Part shown: positions 1-6,487 of the stretch, piece after piece
How the letters are laid out: each line of letters begins with the position of its first letter
Numbering within the stretch: position 1 is the first letter of the stretch
Assembly: GCA_022567815.1 (NCBI GenBank)
Contig: JADFGI010000159.1
Coordinates: 501 to 7,074 of the forward strand
DNA from: Nitrospinota bacterium
GTDB lineage: Bacteria > Nitrospinota > Nitrospinia > Nitrospinales > VA-1
DNA: 6,574 nt
Direction: 5' to 3'
Translations under genes and position numbers: made by a program
The notes under the pieces: model-generated
What the model saw: only the letters and a program-made list of their open reading frames with translations
The model's database searches: none
Told to the model about the DNA's origin: nothing

Positions 1-1794
1 CGTCATCCCGACATAACAAAGCCGCCGCTCCTCTTCGTATTCGGCGGGGTCAGACATCGAACTGCCGTGCGGCAGGAGCCCGTCCTCCATGCCGATGATG
101 AACACTGCGCAAAACTCCAGACCTTTGCAGGAATGAAGCGTCATCAGCGGTAGAATCCCCCGGGAATCTTCCAGCGAATCAAGGTCTGAAATCAAAGCCG
201 TGCTATCCAGGAATTCTTGCAGATTGCTCCCTTGTTCCACCGACTGCTCCAATGCAGAAATCAACTCCTGCAGATTTTCCTGCCGACTCTGGCTTTCAAT
301 CGTATTCTCTTTTTGCAACATGGCGTCATACCCTGAGCAATCAATGATCTCACGTAAAACGGCCACGGGAGAACCCGTTCGACACTTGTCCGCAAACGCG
401 TCCATCATTTCGATAAACGCAACGATTTTTTTTGCCGCCGCTGTGGAAAGCAGTCGCTTTTCTTCCGCCTGCTGTAACCCCTGAATCAGGGGCAGGTCCG
501 CTTGTTCGCAAAAAGCTTCAATTTTATCCAGCGATGTTTTGCCGATCCCTCTTGTGGGGAAATTGATGATGCGTTTTAAAGAAACAGAATCTTCAGGGTT
601 CAAGGCAACCCGCAAATAGGCAAGAATATCCTTGACCTCTTTTCTCGCATAAAACTTCAATCCGCCAAACACCTGATACTGAATACTCTTTCTGCGCAAC
701 GCGTCCTCCATCACGCGCGATTGCGCATTGGTGCGGTATAAAACCGCCATATCATTGAACGAGATACTGTCTTGCTGGTTTAATTTTAGAATTCGCTCAC
801 AGACATTGCGGGCTTCATCGACTTCGTCTTCGGCGCGATAATAAACAATGGGCGCTCCGTCCTCGTTTTTCGTCCACAGGGTTTTAGGTTTCCGGTTACG
901 ATTTTCCTTGACCACTTCGCTCGCCGCTTTGAGAATATTTTGCGTCGAACGATAATTTTCCTCCAACTTGATCACTGTGGTTCCCGGAAAATCTTTTTCG
1001 AAATGCAGAAGGTTTTCCGCATTTGCCCCACGCCAGCGGTAGATGCTTTGGTCGTCATCCCCCACCACGCATACATTTCGATGTTTCTTCGAGAGAAGCT
1101 TGAGCAATTGATACTGGGTCTTATTGGTGTCCTGAAACTCATCTGCCAGGATGTATTGAAACCGATCATTGTACATCTCCGACACCTCTTTCACTTCTCC
1201 CAACAGCCGGACCGCCCAGACCAGAAGGTCGTCGAAATCGAGCGCACTGTTTTTCTTCAATTCTTCCTGGTACACCGGATACATTTGGGCGGCTTTCAGC
1301 TTGTTGCCATATGGCAGGGAGTCGAGATCAATATCGCGGGGAAAAAGAAAGTCATTCTTGAAACCGCTGATGTGGTTGAGAATGGATTTCGGCGGGTAGG
1401 TTTCGACATTCACCGACATTTTTTTCATGCATTGTTTGATGAGAGACAACTGGTCCTGGCTGTCATAGATGGCAAAATCACCGGGGTAATTCAGTGCGGA
1501 AATATGCCGTCTCAGTATCCTGAGACAAAAAGAGTGAAAGGTGCTGATCCACGGGGAAGACACGGTGGGGCCCAATAATTTTCGGACCCGTTCCTTCATC
1601 TCGGCGGCGGCCTTGTTGGTAAAGGTGATCGCCAGAATACACTCCGGGGTGATCCCTTTTTCCTGAATCAGGTGAGCGATGCGGGTGGTGATCACCCGCG
1701 TCTTGCCCGACCCCGCCCCGGCAATCACCATGAGCGGGCCGTCTACATGAAGGACAGATTGTAACTGCTGGGGGTTCAATGAATCGGTAAGCAT
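1..1794 (-). CDS. pcrA: PcrA/UvrD-family superfamily 1A DNA helicase, N-terminal 598 residues (3' end outside window)
   Basis: ATP-driven 3'-to-5' DNA helicase of the UvrD/PcrA/Rep family, a cytoplasmic repair and replication-restart motor. I translated this frame by hand; it stays open from the ATG at 1794 to the window edge. Visible motifs are: Q motif LNPQQ (6-10); Walker A AGAGSGKT (25-32); motif Ia ITFTNKAA (56-63); STFHSF (84-89); Walker B/DExx box DEFQD (218-222); motif III VVGDDDQSIYRWRGA (243-257); motif IV LEENYRST (277-284); motif V LMTLHSCKGLEF (550-561); and the start of motif VI, EEERRLCYVGMT (587-598). Family members run to about 720-750 residues, so roughly the last 130 are missing, including the rest of motif VI. 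Motif V has Cys where Ala is usual. No Shine-Dalgarno is seen before the ATG, but the start suits the family, with the Q motif six residues in. PcrA and UvrD cannot be separated from this fragment, so the symbol is provisional. Confidence 0.96.
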   Translation of the reverse strand, partial: MLTDSLNPQQLQSVLHVDGPLMVIAGAGSGKTRVITTRIAHLIQEKGITPECILAITFTNKAAAEMKERVRKLLGPTVSSPWISTFHSFCLRILRRHISALNYPGDFAIYDSQDQLSLIKQCMKKMSVNVETYPPKSILNHISGFKNDFLFPRDIDLDSLPYGNKLKAAQMYPVYQEELKKNSALDFDDLLVWAVRLLGEVKEVSEMYNDRFQYILADEFQDTNKTQYQLLKLLSKKHRNVCVVGDDDQSIYRWRGANAENLLHFEKDFPGTTVIKLEENYRSTQNILKAASEVVKENRNRKPKTLWTKNEDGAPIVYYRAEDEVDEARNVCERILKLNQQDSISFNDMAVLYRTNAQSRVMEDALRRKSIQYQVFGGLKFYARKEVKDILAYLRVALNPEDSVSLKRIINFPTRGIGKTSLDKIEAFCEQADLPLIQGLQQAEEKRLLSTAAAKKIVAFIEMMDAFADKCRTGSPVAVLREIIDCSGYDAMLQKENTIESQSRQENLQELISALEQSVEQGSNLQEFLDSTALISDLDSLEDSRGILPLMTLHSCKGLEFCAVFIIGMEDGLLPHGSSMSDPAEYEEERRLCYVGMT

Positions 1795-2008
1795 GGGGGG
1801 ATCATACGGAGTTTAAAAAAAAATGGAAGCGTAAATTTTTTTCCAAGTAATCATTTGAAAGACAGGAACACAGGCTTTTAAACTCAAAGGAGAAAATTCA
1901 GCATTATGCAAAATTTGGCCAACCATAAACTCATTGCGCGTTAATATTGGGTCCAGCCCCCAGGCTGGTCGCACGTTAATTTCAGCTCCGGGGCTACCCT
2001 GGCCAGCG
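1795..2008. other. Non-coding gap between hemH and the helicase gene
   Basis: There are 214 bases between the hemH stop and the helicase start, with no convincing gene. They contain a perfect 6-bp hairpin at 1953-1968 (CCAGCC/GGCTGG, loop of 4) with no T-run after it on either strand. They also contain an imperfect 23-bp palindrome centred on 1905 (arms 1894-1904 and 1906-1916, two mismatched positions) and a T-rich weak hairpin at 1815-1845. The helicase promoter should lie here if it has its own, but no pair of good -35/-10 boxes is evident on the minus strand. A CATAAT at the palindrome lacks a partner at correct spacing. No LexA box of the Escherichia (CTGT-N8-ACAG) or Bacillus type is seen. 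Confidence 0.6.
1815..1845 (-). terminator. Possible weak rho-independent terminator after hemH
   Basis: Read on the minus strand, TGGAA (1845-1841) can pair with TTCCA (1828-1824) around a 12-base loop, followed directly by nine T residues (1823-1815). The T-run and placement between hemH and the helicase gene suit a terminator. The 5-bp, A/T-rich stem is much weaker than usual, so the function is doubtful. Confidence 0.25.
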
Positions 2009-2944
2009 TTACGTTGGCCACACCACGGCGGCAAGAGCTTCGATGAAAGCGGGAGACAGGTTCATGGATTCAGTTCGATAAAGATCCAGCTTGCGTGCTT
2101 TAGCGTAATTTTTAAAATCAATGTCAATGTCGTAAAGAATTTCGATATGATCCGAAACGAAACCCACGGGAACGACTAGAACAGTTTTTGAACCATAACG
2201 GGCAATCTTGTCTAGAACCGATTGCACGGTCGGTCCCAACCATGGCACCGGAATCATCCCCTGGCTCTGGTAGGCCATGTACCAGTGGGTGGGTTGAACC
2301 CGCTCGACGATTTTGCGCACGGTTTTTTCATATTCATCGGCATAAGGGTCGCCCTCGTCTAAAGAGGAGGCGGGTATGCTGTGAACGGTGAACACGGTGT
2401 AAATTCGGTCTTTGCCTTTTTGTTGTAACTGCTCCATCGCCTGGTTGTATTTTTCGACGAACGCATCGGTCAGGCAAGGGTGGTCGCACCAGCTGGAAAT
2501 ATAATGCACCTCGATATCGTCTTTTGCCCCGCATTCCTTCAACGCCTCGTTAAAAGATTTAAAATAACGCTCGGTGCTCCATTTGCTGTATTGAGGCGCC
2601 AGGCAGATGGCATAAATCTTTTTTATCCCATCGTCTGCCATTTGCCGGACCACGTCCTTGATATAAGGACTCCAACTGCGCATGCCAAAATAGACTTTGA
2701 AGGTATTTTTCCCATCTTGATTGATAAATTTTTCCAGCGCCTCGGCCTGACCTCGTGTGATTTCCAGCAAAGGCGAACTGCCGCCGATGGCTTCATATCG
2801 TTCACGGATCAACTGGATAACTTCCGGCGAGGAGTCCTTGCCGCCACGGATGTTTTTCAGGTAAAGAGGAATGTCCTCCACGCGGGTGGGCGCCCCGTGG
2901 GCCATCAGGAATATGGCTGTGGTTGGGGAAGAACCGTCACGCAT
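2009..2944 (-). CDS. hemH: Ferrochelatase, coproporphyrin (Bacillus HemH/CpfC)-like
   Basis: Inserts ferrous iron into a porphyrin near the end of haem synthesis. The 311 residues match the length of the Bacillus subtilis enzyme (about 310). Family landmarks are MAHGAP (14-19), RERYEAIGGSSPLLEIT (47-63), LAPQYSKWSTERY (115-127), FTVHSIP (185-191) with catalytic His188, GDPYADE (198-204), QSQGMIPVPWLGP (226-238) and VPVGFVSDHIEILYD (258-272) with metal-site Glu268. The whole protein follows the Bacillus pattern closely by eye, including the ending FIEALAAVV. No C-terminal 2Fe-2S cysteine cluster, signal peptide or membrane segment is seen, so it is probably cytosolic. His16 stands where Bacillus has the iron-contacting Tyr13. 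The ATG lies inside the end of hemE (8-base overlap), implying co-transcription and probably translational coupling; no Shine-Dalgarno is seen. Ferrochelatase identity is firm. The choice of coproporphyrin over protoporphyrin as substrate is inferred from resemblance. Confidence 0.96.
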   Translation of the reverse strand: MRDGSSPTTAIFLMAHGAPTRVEDIPLYLKNIRGGKDSSPEVIQLIRERYEAIGGSSPLLEITRGQAEALEKFINQDGKNTFKVYFGMRSWSPYIKDVVRQMADDGIKKIYAICLAPQYSKWSTERYFKSFNEALKECGAKDDIEVHYISSWCDHPCLTDAFVEKYNQAMEQLQQKGKDRIYTVFTVHSIPASSLDEGDPYADEYEKTVRKIVERVQPTHWYMAYQSQGMIPVPWLGPTVQSVLDKIARYGSKTVLVVPVGFVSDHIEILYDIDIDFKNYAKARKLDLYRTESMNLSPAFIEALAAVVWPT

Positions 2945-3977
2945 GGTTGTATTCGTGAACCATATCGCAGACGGCCTTTACGTGATCCACGGGTGTGTGT
3001 TGTAAAATTCCGTGTCCGAGGTTGAAAATATGGCCCGGTCGGCCATCCGCTTGTCTCATGATTTCGTGGACACGTTCTTTAATGACCGGAAGGGGAGCGA
3101 AAAGAAGCACCGGATCGAGGTTGCCCTGAATCGGCTGGTCGTAGCCTATCTGTTTCCAGGCGTCGTCGAGGGAAATTCGCCAGTCAAAACTGATCACGTC
3201 GCCGCCTGCCTGGGCAACCGTAGGAAGCATGGTTGAGGTGCCGGTGCTGAAATTGATGACCGGGACTCCGCACTCCTTCAATCCATCGATCACCCTTTTA
3301 GTGTAAGGCAAAACATATTTCGTATAGTCATGAGGACTGAGGCATCCCACCCAACTGTCAAAAATCTGCAGAGCCTGAGCGCCAGCCTTCACCTGCATCT
3401 TCAAATAATCGATCAGCGTGGCGCAGACTTTGTCCATCAACAGCGCCCAGGTTTCCGGGGTCTCGAACATCATCATTTTGGTGATTTTGAATTCCCGGGA
3501 CTTGCCGCCCTCCACCATATAACTGCTCAATGTGAAGGGGGCTCCGGCGAAACCGATCAACGGAACTTTCCCTGAAATTTCCTTGCGCACCATGCGGATG
3601 GCGTCGCCGACGAATCCTAATTGCTCCTCGGCATTGACGGGACGAAGGTTCTCGACCGCCTTGGCATCCCGGACGGGACGGGGAATCGAGGGTCCATCTC
3701 CGACAATAAACTCCAATCCCGTTCCCATGGGCTCAAGCGGCAGGAGGATGTCCGCAAAAATAATCGCGGCGTCGATGTTCAGGGCGTTCACCGGTTGCAA
3801 GGTTACCTCGGTCGCCAGTTCCGGAGTTTTACACATTTCAAGAAACGTATGTTTTTCCTTGAGGTCACGGTAGGCCTTCATATAACGTCCCGCCTGACGC
3901 ATGAACCAGACCGGAGTTGCGTCTACCGGCTCGCCCCGGCACGCTTTGAGAAATCGGAAATTGTTTTCTTCGCTCAT
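2937..3977 (-). CDS. hemE: Uroporphyrinogen III decarboxylase
   Basis: Removes the four acetate carboxyls of uroporphyrinogen III to give coproporphyrinogen III. It is a soluble, cofactor-free, normally dimeric enzyme. At 346 residues it has the usual family length. Diagnostic motifs are PVWFMRQAGRYM (22-33) with the two substrate-binding Arg (27, 31); IIFADILLP (72-80) with the catalytic Asp75; GFAGAPFTLSSYMVEG (142-157) with the conserved Tyr153; IFDSWVG (205-211); GNLDP (285-289); and the C-terminal FNLGHGI (318-324) with His322. No key residue is missing. It is the first gene of a two-gene unit with hemH, whose start lies inside its last codons. A strong promoter lies 33-62 bases upstream. 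The chosen ATG gives the expected N-terminus (NFRFLKACRGEPVD), although no Shine-Dalgarno is visible before it. The third gene often next to this pair, a porphyrinogen oxidase, is absent here. Confidence 0.98.
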   Translation of the reverse strand: MSEENNFRFLKACRGEPVDATPVWFMRQAGRYMKAYRDLKEKHTFLEMCKTPELATEVTLQPVNALNIDAAIIFADILLPLEPMGTGLEFIVGDGPSIPRPVRDAKAVENLRPVNAEEQLGFVGDAIRMVRKEISGKVPLIGFAGAPFTLSSYMVEGGKSREFKITKMMMFETPETWALLMDKVCATLIDYLKMQVKAGAQALQIFDSWVGCLSPHDYTKYVLPYTKRVIDGLKECGVPVINFSTGTSTMLPTVAQAGGDVISFDWRISLDDAWKQIGYDQPIQGNLDPVLLFAPLPVIKERVHEIMRQADGRPGHIFNLGHGILQHTPVDHVKAVCDMVHEYNHA

Positions 3978-4009
3978 GAGTTTTGATCGTTAAATATTAA
4001 ATGGGGTCA

Positions 4010-4039
4010 ATTATAGGCTTTGGATAACGCTTTTATCAA
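4010..4039 (-). promoter_or_regulatory. Sigma70-type promoter for hemE-hemH
   Basis: On the minus strand there is a -35 box TTGATA (4039-4034, one change from TTGACA), an 18-base spacer and a perfect -10 box TATAAT (4015-4010). Transcription would start near 4003, giving a leader of about 25 bases before the hemE ATG at 3977. The boxes lie in the 82-base gap after queG, so hemE-hemH can be expressed without queG. Prediction is from consensus match and placement only. Confidence 0.7.
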
Positions 4040-4059
4040 TGGGTTTGTTATTGGGTTCA

Positions 4060-5223
4060 TTATTCGAGCGAAAAATAAGAGCCGGATGTCCGACGGAAGG
4101 TTTTATCAACATTCCGAATTTCCGTCAACACCATTTCATCGGTTTCGTGCGCGAGGTTTTCCCACAAAACCGTGGGCGCTTTTTCTTGCAACAATTCACC
4201 CAAGGCCCAAACCGCGTGCGCGCGAATGAGGGGTTCCTTGTCGCCGAGAACCTCAATGAGCGGGGAGACAGCGTCGAGGTTTCCCGAATTGCCCAGGGCC
4301 ACCGCAACGTTGCGCAGGAATCCCCGGCGTTTTATGCGCTTGATGGGGCTGTTGCGGAATCGGCGGCGAAAACCCTCGTCATCGAGCCGGATCAAATCGA
4401 TGAGCAGGCGAACGCCTTCTCGCCCGTGGAATGCCTGGTCGTCGGTTTTTACCGCGTAGGAATTCCATGGGCAGACGATCTGGCAATCGTCGCAACCATA
4501 AATCCGGTTCCCCATGGCCTTGCGGAATTGCCAGGGGATCACGCCCTTGAGTTCGATGGTGAGATAGGAAATGCATCTCCTGGAATCGAGAACGTAGGGC
4601 GCGACGATGGCGCGGGTCGGGCAGATGTCGATGCACTCCCTGCACGTCCCGCAACGGTCCACCGCGGGCTGGCTTTCGGGAAGCGCGATGTCCGTCAAAA
4701 TTTCCGCTAAAAAATACCAGGACCCGATGCCCTCGCTGAGCAGATTGGTGTGTTTTCCAATCCAGCCGATCCCGGCTTTTTGCGCCAGGGGTTTTTCCAG
4801 CACCGGACCGGTGTCCACATAAACTTTGGTTTGGCAGTCGGGGAATTCCTGATGGATCTTTTCCTCGAGCCGTTTGAGCCGGGGGAGCAGGACATCGTGA
4901 TAATCTTCGTTCAGCGCATAGAGAGAAATATCTCCGTGGTCGGTATCATCCAGAAAGCGCATGTCTTTTTCTTCGGGTAAATAATTGGTCCGCAAACAGA
5001 TCACACTTCGCACACCGGGGAGGACTTTATTCAAATCCGAACGTTTATCCACCCATCGGCTCATGTAGCCCATTTTTCCTTCATATTGCCGAGCCAGCCA
5101 GCGTTTGTATCTTTCTATCGCTTTGGGTATATCCGGTGCGGCGATGCCAAATCCGTCGAACCCCAAATCGGTCGCCGACTGTTTGATCGCCCGGACTTTT
5201 TCCTGCATATCTGTAGAATCCAT
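4060..5223 (-). CDS. queG: Epoxyqueuosine reductase (tRNA queuosine synthesis)
   Basis: Reduces epoxyqueuosine to queuosine at the wobble position (34) of tRNAs for Asp, Asn, His and Tyr. In this family the reaction uses cobalamin and two 4Fe-4S clusters. The 387-residue product is close to the Escherichia coli protein (379). From the chosen start: N-terminal domain with ARQYEGKMGYMSRW (44-57) and LPGVRSVI; YHDVLLPRL (108-116); VYVDTGPVLEKPLAQKAGIGWIGKHTN, whose Asp137 is the conserved proposed acid; ferredoxin-type clusters CGTCRECIDICP (Cys191, 194, 197, 201), Cys217 and CDDCQIVCPWN (Cys244, 247, 251); then a HEAT-repeat tail around VAVALGNSGNLDAVSPLIEVLGDKEPLIRAHAVWALGEL. The frame stays open upstream to an ATG at 5346, but those 41 residues look unlike the family and start inside a stem-loop. 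I chose 5223 because MDSTDMQEKVRAIKQSATDLGFDGFGIA matches the usual N-terminus. ATGs at 5262 and 5208 are alternatives; none has a good Shine-Dalgarno. Confidence 0.96.
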   Translation of the reverse strand: MDSTDMQEKVRAIKQSATDLGFDGFGIAAPDIPKAIERYKRWLARQYEGKMGYMSRWVDKRSDLNKVLPGVRSVICLRTNYLPEEKDMRFLDDTDHGDISLYALNEDYHDVLLPRLKRLEEKIHQEFPDCQTKVYVDTGPVLEKPLAQKAGIGWIGKHTNLLSEGIGSWYFLAEILTDIALPESQPAVDRCGTCRECIDICPTRAIVAPYVLDSRRCISYLTIELKGVIPWQFRKAMGNRIYGCDDCQIVCPWNSYAVKTDDQAFHGREGVRLLIDLIRLDDEGFRRRFRNSPIKRIKRRGFLRNVAVALGNSGNLDAVSPLIEVLGDKEPLIRAHAVWALGELLQEKAPTVLWENLAHETDEMVLTEIRNVDKTFRRTSGSYFSLE

Positions 5224-5311
5224 GGCGCTTGTTCTGAATTTTGTATTCTGATATTCTCTCATCAAAATATATCCAGGCAAAGAACAACCTGACCCCAGGA
5301 CGAAATCCCTT

Positions 5312-5350
5312 ACAGGTTGCGGATAAACTATTTTTGCTACCCGCAACTGT
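5312..5350. repeat. Stem-loop in the queG leader / divergent intergenic region
   Basis: ACAGGTTGCGG (5312-5322) pairs with CCGCAACTGT (5341-5350), giving ten pairs with a single bulged G around an 18-base loop. It abuts the larger palindrome at 5349-5420. CAGGTTG within its left arm can alternatively pair with CAACCTG at 5285-5291, giving two mutually exclusive folds upstream of queG. No T-run follows on either strand, so it is not a classic terminator. Function is unknown. Confidence 0.5.
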
Positions 5351-5420
5351 CACACTGAGCCTGTCGAAGTGTGAAAACAGCCATTTTATTAAGGTCATAC
5401 TTCGACAGGCTCAGCATGAC
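5349..5420. repeat. REP-like palindrome with 26-base arms
   Basis: The arms 5349-5374 and 5395-5420 are inverted copies agreeing at 23 of 26 positions, around a 20-base loop. The shared core is CTGAGCCTGTCGAAGT. The layout (long imperfect palindrome, intergenic, short loop, strongly conserved core that recurs at 6524-6552) is that of a REP/BIME-type extragenic element. It lies between the divergent queG and deacetylase genes and could form a strong hairpin in RNA from either strand. Confidence 0.85.
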
Positions 5421-5454
5421 ATCAATGGAAATCCTCCTGTTTGGGATTTTTCAG
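5370..5454 (+). repeat. Left copy of an inverted repeat flanking the deacetylase gene
   Basis: This stretch recurs in reverse complement at 6488-6574. Colinear blocks are TGTGAAAACAG (5370-5380, identical to 6564-6574 reversed), the 29-base block 5391-5419 (one mismatch to 6524-6552 reversed) and CCTCCTGTTTGGGA (5433-5446, identical to 6497-6510 reversed), ending in a shared TTTTTCAG. Spacing between blocks is 10 versus 11 and 13 versus 13 bases. The ATG at 5371 and the frame that runs on into the deacetylase lie within this repeat, so those codons are not taken as part of the protein. Confidence 0.9.
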
Positions 5455-5469
5455 CAATCTGTTAAAATC

Positions 5470-5474
5470 AGGGA
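5470..5474 (+). promoter_or_regulatory. Ribosome binding site supporting the deacetylase start at 5485
   Basis: AGGGA lies 10 bases before the ATG at 5485. It supports that start over the upstream in-frame ATG at 5371, which lies inside the repeat element. TTGGGA (5441-5446) and TAAAAT (5463-5468), spaced by 16, resemble a promoter, but the implied RNA start would leave only about ten leader bases, so this is not asserted. Confidence 0.5.
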
Positions 5475-5484
5475 ACCGATCACT

Positions 5485-6420
5485 ATGCGAAAAACCAGTT
5501 TTTTATACAATCCCCTCTACTTGAAACACGACACCGATCCGCACCCGGAAAATCCCGGCAGACTGGAAGCCATTTACGGCAAAATTCAGGATTCGGATAT
5601 TTTTCAGGACCTGATATTCACCCCGCCGCGTGAAGCCACGCCCGAGCAAATCGCCCGCAATCACGATGCGGGGTATATCGAGCGGGTACGAACCGCATGG
5701 GATGAAGGCATGCGCAATCTGGATGCGGACACCGTCATCAGTAAGGATTCCTACGCCGCCGCCGCCCTGGCCGCAGGGGCGGGGTTGACCGCCGTGGACC
5801 TGGTGGTGGATGGAGACGCCGACAACGCGTTTTGCGCCGTGCGCCCACCTGGGCATCATGCGGAACAAGACCGGGCGATGGGGTTTTGCCTGTTCAACAA
5901 CGTCGCCATCGCCGCCCGCTACGCCATCGAGGAAAGGGATCTGAACCGGGTGTTTATTTTCGACTGGGACGTGCATCACGGCAACGGCACCCAGCATTCC
6001 TTTTATAACGATCCTTCCGTGTATTACGCCAGCGCCCACCAGTTTCCGTTTTATCCCGGCACCGGAGATGAGGACGAAACCGGGTCGGGAGACGGGTTGG
6101 GAACCACGCTTAATTTCCCCATGCGGGCGTATTCCGGCGACGAAGATTATATGGACCTGATTGAAAATAAACTCATTCCGGAAATGATTCGCTTCAAACC
6201 GGATCTGATTATAATATCCGCAGGCTTCGACGCGCATGAAAGGGATCCCCTGGCCAATATAGAAATAACCACGGAATGTTTTGGCAACATGACCGACCGG
6301 ATAAAACTCGCGGCGGATGAAATCTGCGGCGGCAGGCTGATCTCCATGCTGGAAGGCGGCTATGATTATCAGGCATTGAGCGATTCCGTGCTCACTCATT
6401 TAAAGCATCTGTTAAAATAG
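5485..6420 (+). CDS. Histone deacetylase / acetylpolyamine amidohydrolase superfamily enzyme
   Basis: A zinc-dependent amidohydrolase of the arginase/deacetylase fold, expected to remove acetyl (or acyl) groups from lysine, polyamines or small amides; the true substrate cannot be read from sequence. From the 5485 start it has 311 residues, a usual length for bacterial stand-alone members. Motifs in order: DPHPENPGRLEAI near the N-terminus; NHDAGYIERV (59-68); RPPGHHAEQDRAMGFCLFNN (120-139) with the catalytic His pair 124/125; FDWDVHHGNGTQ (159-170) supplying zinc ligands Asp162 and His164; SAHQFPFYPGTGDEDETGSGDG (183-204); ISAGFDAHERDPL (244-256) with the third ligand Asp249; and LEGGYDY (289-295) with the catalytic Tyr293. 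No key residue is missing. The pattern is closest to class II-like bacterial enzymes. There is no signal peptide or membrane segment, so it is probably cytoplasmic. It is a lone gene, divergent from queG, with inverted copies of a repeat on both sides. No terminator hairpin follows directly; the repeat begins 67 bases after the stop. Confidence 0.95.
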   Translation: MRKTSFLYNPLYLKHDTDPHPENPGRLEAIYGKIQDSDIFQDLIFTPPREATPEQIARNHDAGYIERVRTAWDEGMRNLDADTVISKDSYAAAALAAGAGLTAVDLVVDGDADNAFCAVRPPGHHAEQDRAMGFCLFNNVAIAARYAIEERDLNRVFIFDWDVHHGNGTQHSFYNDPSVYYASAHQFPFYPGTGDEDETGSGDGLGTTLNFPMRAYSGDEDYMDLIENKLIPEMIRFKPDLIIISAGFDAHERDPLANIEITTECFGNMTDRIKLAADEICGGRLISMLEGGYDYQALSDSVLTHLKHLLK

Positions 6421-6487
6421 GAAACATCAAAACAATTCATTGGCCCAAAATTGCTAAAGTGGTAAGCTAAACCCAACCAGCAGTTCA

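Noticed and set aside
940..1578. Long plus-strand open frame (212 codons) opposite the helicase
   Set aside because: It is antisense to unmistakable helicase motifs and has no recognisable domain.
1953..1968. CCAGCC/GGCTGG hairpin as a hemH terminator
   Set aside because: The stem is perfect but short, and no T-run follows on the minus strand.
2000..2020. TGGCCA...TGGCCA stem at the hemH stop codon
   Set aside because: TGGCCA is self-complementary, so a 6-bp pairing is expected by chance; no T-run follows.
1813..2034. Small minus-strand open frame covering most of the hemH-helicase gap
   Set aside because: Its start is a TTG inside hemH in another frame, there is no ribosome site, and the 73-residue product matches nothing I recognise.
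4039..4710. Plus-strand open frame (223 codons) opposite queG
   Set aside because: Antisense to the QueG iron-sulphur and HEAT regions; no family features.
5224..5346. In-frame upstream extension of queG to the ATG at 5346
   Set aside because: The 41 residues do not resemble the QueG N-terminus, and the ATG lies in a stem-loop; the start at 5223 matches the family length.
5371..5484. In-frame N-terminal extension of the deacetylase starting at 5371
   Set aside because: These 38 codons are translated repeat element; the family-like N-terminus and an AGGGA site belong to the ATG at 5485.
5503..6399. Long minus-strand open frame (298 codons) opposite the deacetylase
   Set aside because: The plus frame carries every HDAC catalytic motif; the antisense frame is a by-product of G/C-rich codon positions.
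6439..6456. Possible sigma54 promoter (TTGGCCCAAAATTGC) after the deacetylase gene
   Set aside because: GG and GC are separated by 9 bases rather than the required 10, and the downstream gene is outside the window.
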